Below, in pieces: positions 8,901-17,900 of a stretch of DNA of 64,000 nucleotides. A program made the translations under genes and the position numbers. Source of the stretch: Psychrobium sp. MM17-31. GTDB lineage: Bacteria > Pseudomonadota > Gammaproteobacteria > Enterobacterales > Psychrobiaceae. The stretch covers positions 496,001 through 560,000 of the forward strand of contig NZ_JAKRGA010000001.1 of assembly GCF_022347785.1 (NCBI RefSeq), written 5' to 3'. Within the stretch, counting starts at the first letter, position 1; each line of letters starts with the position of its first letter. Under the pieces are notes generated by a model. That model did no database searches. It was given only the letters and a program-made list of their open reading frames with translations, and had not been told where the DNA came from.

Positions 8901-11900
8901 ATGGTGATACCTTTAATACCTAGTTTTTCAAAGTCTTCAACTGTCGGCTTAGTGGAGCTTCCACCGCTTGTTGAATACTCATTGATTAATTTAAGGGCAT
9001 TAATTTCATCAACAATTACTTGAATAGTTGACGGTGTCACAGGCAGTTGCTCAGGCGAAATTCCACCAACACGCTTATTCACCTCTTCGATATTACCGCC
9101 GTTTACGCCTGTCACTCCAATAGCAGTGTATTTATCGACTTCAATAGTAGATGTCGTTCCACCGGTAATGGCGTTATTGACATCATCGATGTCTTTATCG
9201 ATACCATCGAGCACATCAGTCACTTCGATCACTACTGTATTGGTTGCGCTAAGTGCACCATCACTCACCTCAACGCTTAAGGTATAAGTAGTGAGAGATT
9301 CAAAATCAACCGCAGCAAGCAGACTTAACTGACCCGCATCATCAATGGCAAATGTATTATTGAGATTGCCCGAGGTAATGCTGTAGCTAAACTCGGTATT
9401 AACATCAATATCGCTCGCAAATAGCGGCGAACCAACTGCACTGCCAATCGCAGTATCTTCAGCAATGCTAAACTCGGCGTCATCAAGTGTTGGCGGGTTA
9501 TTCACATTAATTACATCAATGCTAAAGCTTGCCAAGCTATCGCTTAATCCTTCGCTATCAGTCACGCTAATCACGATATTGTTGTAGCTGCCCACTTGAC
9601 CGTTCTCCGGCGTTCCGGTTAACACACCAGTTAGGCTATCAAAGGTCATCCAGCTTGGTAGATTCTCAATCGCAAAAGTAAGCGAATCACCAACGTCAAT
9701 ATCACTGGCTGTTGGCGCAAAGGAATAAGTTTGGCCTTCATCGATTTCTGTTACAGGCGTGCCGCTAATGATTGGCGCATCATTAAGATTGTTCACCACA
9801 ATAGTAAATGGTGCTAAATCCTGAGATAAGCCTGCCGTATCAGTCACACTAATCACGATGTCATTGTATTCGCCAACTGCACCATTATCACTGATGCCAG
9901 ATAGTTGACCAGTTGCGACGTCGAAGCTCAGCCATGATGGCTGGTTAGTAATGGAGTAAGTAAGCACGTCACCACCATCGATATCACTGCCTGATGGCGT
10001 GAAGTTATACACGTCACCTTGGTCAATAGTAGCCGATGGCTCTGCGCCAGCACCAACTTCGATAGCAGGCGCTTCGTTAACATCGATAAGGTCAATAACC
10101 AAGGTAGCAGTATCACTAGCGCCTTCAGCGTCTGTCGCACGAACAATTAGCTCAAAACGCGAATTGGATTCATAATCTAATGCTTCGATTTGAGCAACAA
10201 CGACTTCACCATTGGCGTTAATATCAAAAGCATTACCCGTGTTGCCACTGTCGATAGCATAGGTTAATGCGTGACGATCAACATCTTGTGCTGTATGTGT
10301 TCCAATAACACTGCCAACGGCGCTATTTTCAGCAATTGACATAAAGCCGTCGTCATATACAGGATCTTGGTTAGTGTTTTGAACTTCAATGGTAACCGTC
10401 ATCGCGCTCGACAGCTCACCATCATTAACACTAATCACTACATCATCATGCACATTGGCATCGAAGATAGTTGGCGTACCTGTGATTTCACCTGTGTTTG
10501 CATTAATGCTCGCCCATGGCGGTAAATTACTAGCACTAAAGCTCAGCGAATCGTTTTCAATGTCACTGGCTGTTAGTAGCCAACCATAAGCCTGCGCTTC
10601 GACGGCAACAATTGGCGTACCAGATATAACGGGAGCATCATTTACTGCCATCACCGTCATAGGAATAGTTTTAGTGACATCTGGATTACCATCAGCTTTC
10701 ACCGTAAAGGTAATATTCCCGGTGCCATGCTTGTTGGCTTTAGAGCGCAGTGTTAACTGCGCACTGGCGCGACTACTAGAAACAACAAGCGGTGTAACAG
10801 GCTCTAATAAATCGGCGTTATCAACACTCACTTCAACGGTGACCGATGGTTCACCAGCAAAGTCGATGTTTTCTAATGTGACTGTATAAGGCGCGTAATC
10901 TTCATTCAGTGCAATTGATTCCGTCGAGATATTTGGGAAATCAAGTACAGCAGGGATCACAATGTCAAAGCTCTTAACAGCACTTTCACCGTACATATCC
11001 GTTGCAATAAGCTGGATATTAGCAGCACCAAACTGGTCAAGAATACTCGCTACAGACAGGTTGTAAGCCGCATTTTCATAGTCGACAAAGCTTAACTCTG
11101 TAGTTGGCGCAACGCTTACATTAACCACTGAAGGCGTACTGTTGTTTAGTGACAATGTCAGCTTGTCTTTATCGCTATCAGTTACCATAAAGCCTAGTTG
11201 ATAGTCACTAAAGTCTTCTTGCTGTGTCTGCTTAACCAATTCATCGCTAGTGATGGTTGGCGCCACATTGTAATTTGTCACTTCAATCACAAAGTCTTTG
11301 CTTGCATTATTATCATCGCTATCAACCGCGGTTAATGTCACTTGATAGTTATTGTCAGTGTTGGCATCTGCTGGTAACTCAAAATCTTGCGCTGGTAGCG
11401 TAAATTCGCCCGTGGTTGAATCGACGCTAAATAGCGCGGCATCATCACCGGTTAGCGCGTAGCTAAGCTCACCGATATGCTCACCAGTGGTTTGAATAAC
11501 AGGTGATTGATACACCACATTTTCACTAACCTTGGTTGCACCAATATCATTAATGCTGAATGTTGCTGCTTCAACAACATCCGTCACATCGATAGTCACA
11601 ACAGCTGTGTCGCCTAATTCACTGTCGCTCACCTCAATGGTTAGGCTGTATTGAGTTTTGTTCTCAAAGTTAAGTGCGCTTGGCGTTTTTACCGTTAATT
11701 GACCATTGTTATCAATAGCAAACGCATCATCGCCATTACCGTTAGTAATGGTATATGAAAGTGTGGTTGCTGCATCAGGATCGCTAGCACTTAACGGTGT
11801 GCCAACCAAGGTATCAGCCGTACTGTTTTCAGCGATGGCGAAATTTTGATTCGCTAATGACGGCGGTTGATTAACATTAATCACTTCGACATTAAACGCC

Positions 11901-14900
11901 GTTAATGCGGCGTTTGCGTCAGCGTTATCTGTAACCGTAATGACAATATTACTCGTCGTGCCCACGTGGCTGTTATCTGGCGTACCAGATAATTGGCCTG
12001 TTTGGGCATTAAAGTTCGCCCAGCTTGGCTTGTTAGTGATACTAAAGCTCAAGCTATCATTGTTATCGATATCTGACGCGACAGGTGTAAAGCTATAAGG
12101 AGCGTCTTCAAGCACTGATGTTGCCGGTGCACCGCTAATCACTGGTGCATCATTCACATTTACTACTTCGATAGCGAAACTTGCTAAAGAAGCTTTTGCA
12201 CTCGCCTTATCAAGCACACTAATCACAATACCGTTGGTGGTACCAACATCGCTGTTATTCGGTGTACCTGCTAAGGCACCAGTTGCGCTGTCAAAGCTCG
12301 CCCAACTCGGCTTATTAACAATACTAAAGCTCAGCTCATCACCAACATCTTGATCGCTCGCGCTTGGCGTAAAGCTATAAACAGTATCTTGGTTAACGCT
12401 GGTATTTGGCACACCAGAAATTACTGGCGCGTCATTACTATTACTTACCGTAATAGTAAAGGCGGGCAGTGATGCCGTTGCATTGGCTTTGTCCTTCACC
12501 GATATCACGATGTTTGCAAAAACGCCGACATCAGCATTTGCTGGCACGCCACTGATTTGGCCGCTGCTGGTATCTAATGACAACCACGACGGTAAATTAG
12601 TCGCGCTAAAGGTTAGCTCATCGTTTACGTCAATATCATTGGCACTTGGAATAAAGCTATAAGCTTCACCTTGCAATACACCACCCACTGGTACACCAGA
12701 AATAGTCGGCGCATCATTAACGTTCGTGACTTCAATACTAAAGGCGGCTAAGCTCACTTTTTGATTGGCGGCGTCTTGCACACTAATCACGATATTGGCG
12801 GTTGTGCCAACATCACCGTTGCTCGGCGTACCTTGCAGCACACCGTTTGTGGTATTAAATACCGCCCAGCTTGGCTTGTTGGTGATGCTATAAGTAAGCG
12901 TATCGCCATCGTCGATATCATCACCTTGAGCAGTAAAGCGATATGCGCTGCCCTGAGCAATAGTTGTTGTTGGTGTGCCCGTGATCGTTGGTGCGTCATT
13001 GACGTTATTCACCGTCACGCTAAAGGCAGGTAGAGAAGCCCTAGCGCCTGCAGCATCTTGTACGGTTAACACAATATTGGCGTAACTGCCGACATCGGAA
13101 TTAGACGGCGTACCAGAAATAACCCCAGTTGATGTATTTAGCGTTAGCCAGCTCGGTAAACCAGTTGCGCTAAAGCTATGGTTATCACCACTATCTATAT
13201 CAAGTATGCTCGGGGTAAAGCTATATAAGCTATCTTCGTTTACTGACGACGCAGGCACGCCAGAAATTGTTGGCGCGTCATTGACGTTAACCACTGCAAT
13301 GGCGAACGCAGAGAGACTGGCCTGTGCATCATTGCTGTCAGTTGCCGTGATAATAATATTGCTGTAATTACCAACATCACTATTACTCGGCGTGCCTGAA
13401 AGCTTACCCGTAGCCGTGTCAAAGGCTAACCAACTTGGCCTGCCGGTAATGCTAAAGCTAACGCTATCGCCTAAATCAACATCAACCACACCAGGAGTGA
13501 AGCTATATGCTACGCCTTGGTTAACTGTTGTTGCAGCAACGCCGCTAATCACAGGTACATCGTTGGTATTTTTAACGGTTAATTCAAACGGCGCTAGTGA
13601 GTTACTGCCATTACTGCTGTCGGTGACAGTCAGCGTAATGTCACTATACACACCCACATCGCCATTGCGCGGCGTACCTTCAAGGGTTTGAGTGGCTTGG
13701 TTAATGGTTAACCACGACGGAATATTTGCGCCGCTAATAACATGGGTGTCACCGACATCAAGATCAGAAATAGTTAATTTGAAGCTATAAGCACTGTCTT
13801 CATCGACAAATAATGCAGGGGTACCTGTAACTATCGGCAAGTCATTAACATCAGTTACCGTCACAGTAAATGGCGCTAGCTGTGCTGATAGATTCAGAGC
13901 GTCTTTTACGGTAATCGTAATGTTGCTGTGATCGCCTAAGTCGCTATTTGTTGGTGTACCAGACAAAATACCCGTCGCGCTATCAATAGTTAGCCACGTC
14001 GGTAAATTAGCAGCGCTATAGGTTAATGTATCCCCCGCATCAACATCATTACCTAGGGCGGTAAATTGATAAAATGCGTTCTGAGCGATAGTTGTTGGCG
14101 CAGCGCCGCCGATAGTTGGCGCTTCATTAACGTTAGTTAAGCCAACGGTCACCAATGCTAGATCTGATAAACCACCATTGTCTTGCGCTTTGACCTCTAG
14201 TGTAAATTCAGCGTTAGTCTCATAGTCTAGCGCCGTCACATCATTAACCGTAATTTTACCATCGTTATCAATCGCAAAGGCATTACCTGTGTTACCCGAC
14301 TCAATGGAATACGTGTGAACATCACCGGCGTCAATATCACTAGCGATATGAGTGCCAACTAACGTGTTATTGGCTGAGTTTTCTGCAACAGTAAAGTCAG
14401 TATCTGTATAAACTGGCGCTTGATTAACATTATTAACGTTAATGGTAATCGACAAATTAGCACTTAATGCACCATCAGAAACTGTGATTACCGCATTTGA
14501 ACTACCTTGATCGTTAACCGTTGGCGTACCACTAATTTCACCTGTTGCTGCATTTAGAGTTACCCACGCTGGCAAACCAGTTTGGCTAAATGTAAGTGCG
14601 TTTTTGGCATTATCAATATCATCAAATGTCGGTGTCCAAGCATAGGCTTGAAGCTCGGTTGCCACTGCTGCACTGCCGCTAATCGTCGGTGCGTCATTCA
14701 CAGGGTTTACCGTAATAGTGATGTCTTTTGAAACAGGAGTTTGCCCATTTGCTGTAACAGTAATAGTCGCGGTAGTACTTCCAAATGCATCAGCAATGGA
14801 CTGCAACGTAAACTTGCCTGTTGTGCCGTCGACACTATTTAAGATGACTTGAGAGACAGGTTGCACCACAGTGCTATCGCTAAAACTCACATCTATCGTC

Positions 14901-17900
14901 AAACTCGATTGGCCTGCAAAATCTAAGTTTTCCAGCGACACATCAAAATCCGAGAAATCTTCGTTTAACGAGATATCTAATGAAGCAAGCGTTGGGAAAT
15001 CTAATACCGCAGGAATCGTCATGTTAAAACTAGCAACATCAGTCACGCCATACATGTCAGTGGCTACAAGCTCGATGGCCGCACTACCGAATTGATTATT
15101 TATGGAGTTAATCGCAATGTCATAGTTACCAACGTTATACGCCGCATAATCAATGGCGGTTGTTGGTGAGACACTAACATCAACAATCGTCGGCGCACTG
15201 TTATTGATGCTGAGCGTAATGTCATCTTGATCGGCATCAGTCACTGTAAAGCCAAGTGTGTAATCGGTAAAATCTTCCGCTTGTGTTTGATCCGTTAGAT
15301 TAGTTTTATCGATAACAGGCGCAACGTTGAAATTGGTTACCGTGATAACGATGTCTTTCTCGGCTGTGTTTTGGTCATCATCCGTCGCAGTTAACGTCAC
15401 CAGATAAGTATTATTGGTATCATTATCTGCTGGCGCTTCAAAGTCTTTCGCGCCAAGTCCCAATTCACCGGTCGCCGTATCTAGTGTAAATAGCGTGGCA
15501 TCATCTCCCGATTTAGAGTAAGTCACATTGCCGATTGGTGTGCCGCTAATTGCTGCAACAGGTGATTGATAGACAGTATTCTCAAAAACTGATGTCGATT
15601 CAATATCAGCGATACTAAAGTTCGATATTTCCTGAACATCGTTCACTGTCACAGTAACTGAGGCTGTATCGGTTAACGCGCCGTCACTCACTTCAACTGT
15701 TAATGCGAAAGACTGCCTCTCTTCAAAGTTAAGCGCACTTGGCGTTAATACCTGCAGCTGACCATCATTAGTGATTTTAAATGCGTTATCTCTATTGCCG
15801 CTTGTAATGCTAAAGGTATGGCTATCGCCTATATCAGGATCAACCAAGCTTAGCGCAGTGCCAACATTGGCATTCAATACGCTGTTTTCAGCGATAGAAA
15901 AACTGCCACCACTTAAAGCCGGTGCTTGATTGAGATTAACAACTGTAAGGTCAAAGGCAGCTAACGATGCCGTTGCATTTGCAACGTCTTTGACACTAAT
16001 CACGATATTACTTGTCGTGCCAACATCGTCATTAGTTGGAGTACCAGAAAACATACCCGTCGCCGTATCAAACGTCGCCCAACTTGGCGTCGTTGAGATA
16101 CTAAAGGTAAGTGTGTCGCCAGTATCAACATCATTGGCGGATGGCGTAAAGCTATAAGCACTGTCTTCATTTACAGAAGTAATTGGAGACCCACTGATAG
16201 TGGGCGCGTCATTGACGTTATTTACCGTAAGGTTAAAGGCCGCTAAAAATGCAGTCTCATCTTCACTATCTTTCACGCTAATGACGATATTACTTGTGGT
16301 GCCAACATCATCATTAGTTGGAGTACCAGAAAGCTCCCCCGTCGCCGTATCAAAAGTCGTCCAACTTGGCGTCGCTGAGATACTAAAGGTAAGTGTGTCG
16401 CCAGTATCAACATCATTCGCGGATGGCGTAAAGCTATAAGCACTGTCTTCATTTACAGAGGTAATTGGAGACCCACTGATAGTCGGCTTGTCATTGACGT
16501 TATTTACCGTAAGGTTAAAGGCCGCTAAAGATGCAGTCTCATCTTCACTATCTCTCACGCTAATGACGATATTATTTGTGGTACCAACATCGTCATTAGT
16601 TGGAGTACCAGAAAGCTTACCTGTCGCCGCATCAAAAGTCGCCCATACAGGTTTATTGGTAATAGTAAAAGTGAGGTTGTCTCCTACATCTATATCATTT
16701 GCCGTCGGTGTAAAACTATAGCTAGCATCTTCATTGATAGTGATAGCAGGCGCACCTGAAATAGTCGGCGCGTCATTAGTATTATTAACAGTGATTGCAA
16801 AGCTCGTTAAGTCACTAAATAGACCGCTGCCATCTGTAATTCGAATACTTATATTGGTGTAAATCCCGACATCGTCGTTACTCGGGGTTCCCGATATCTG
16901 GCCAGTATTAGGATTAACCGTCAGCCAAGATGGTGCATTAATTAAACTGAACGTTTTGGTATCGCCCGCATCTACATCATTAGCTGTGGGGGTAAAGCTA
17001 TACAACGCTTCTTCATTGATCGAACCTGCTGGTGTTCCTGTTATCGCTGGCGCTTCGTTAACGTTGGTTAAATTAATTACTACGGAAGCCGTATCGCTAG
17101 CGCCGTGTACATCTTCGGCACGTACCGTTAAATTAAAGCTATTTGACGCAGCTTCAAAATCTAATGCATTGTTCGCTTTAACGCTGATAACGCCACTGCT
17201 ATTTACTTCAAACTGACCATTAGGATCACCAGTAGCAATACTGTATATCAGTACTTCTTCGTCCGGATCTCCCTGTGTCATTGTCCAGAGCGTATTACCT
17301 ACTGCTGAATTCTCTGGCAAAGAAAGTGTTTTATCATTGAGTATTGGCGCTCTATTTAGCGCTAAGGTCGATACTCGAACACTATTGTCGCTGCTGGTAC
17401 TTGCGTTATTCGTATTGTCTTTATAATCACTCACACTATCTGACATGATAGTTGCGGTAACTATACCGTTAGTCGATGCGATCACTTGGACGTCAAACAC
17501 ACGGCCATTGTTAGGTGATTGCTCGGTAATGCCACTACAGCTCGCGATGGCTGAGCCACTTAGTACAATATCGGCGCAGGTAAAGGTCTCTGGTTTTATC
17601 GGCTCATCAAAGGTTGCACGGTAAACTATGGTTCCGTCGCTAGTATCTGGATCAGCTTGGCTGCTAGCTTGCTCTATGCTGACATTAGGCTTAGTCGTAT
17701 CTGCATGCCCTAACATCAGCATATTAGTATCACCACCAAATGGTGTTGGCATAAAGTTATTGCTGCTATCTTTCACCGAGTTCGAATTCATCGCGATAGT
17801 CAACGGGCCGTTATTAGCTGTCGTTAATTCAATGAAATACTTCGTATCATCATGCGGTGTCCCTTCCGTTATAGAATCACAAACAGCGCCTGCCGCACCT

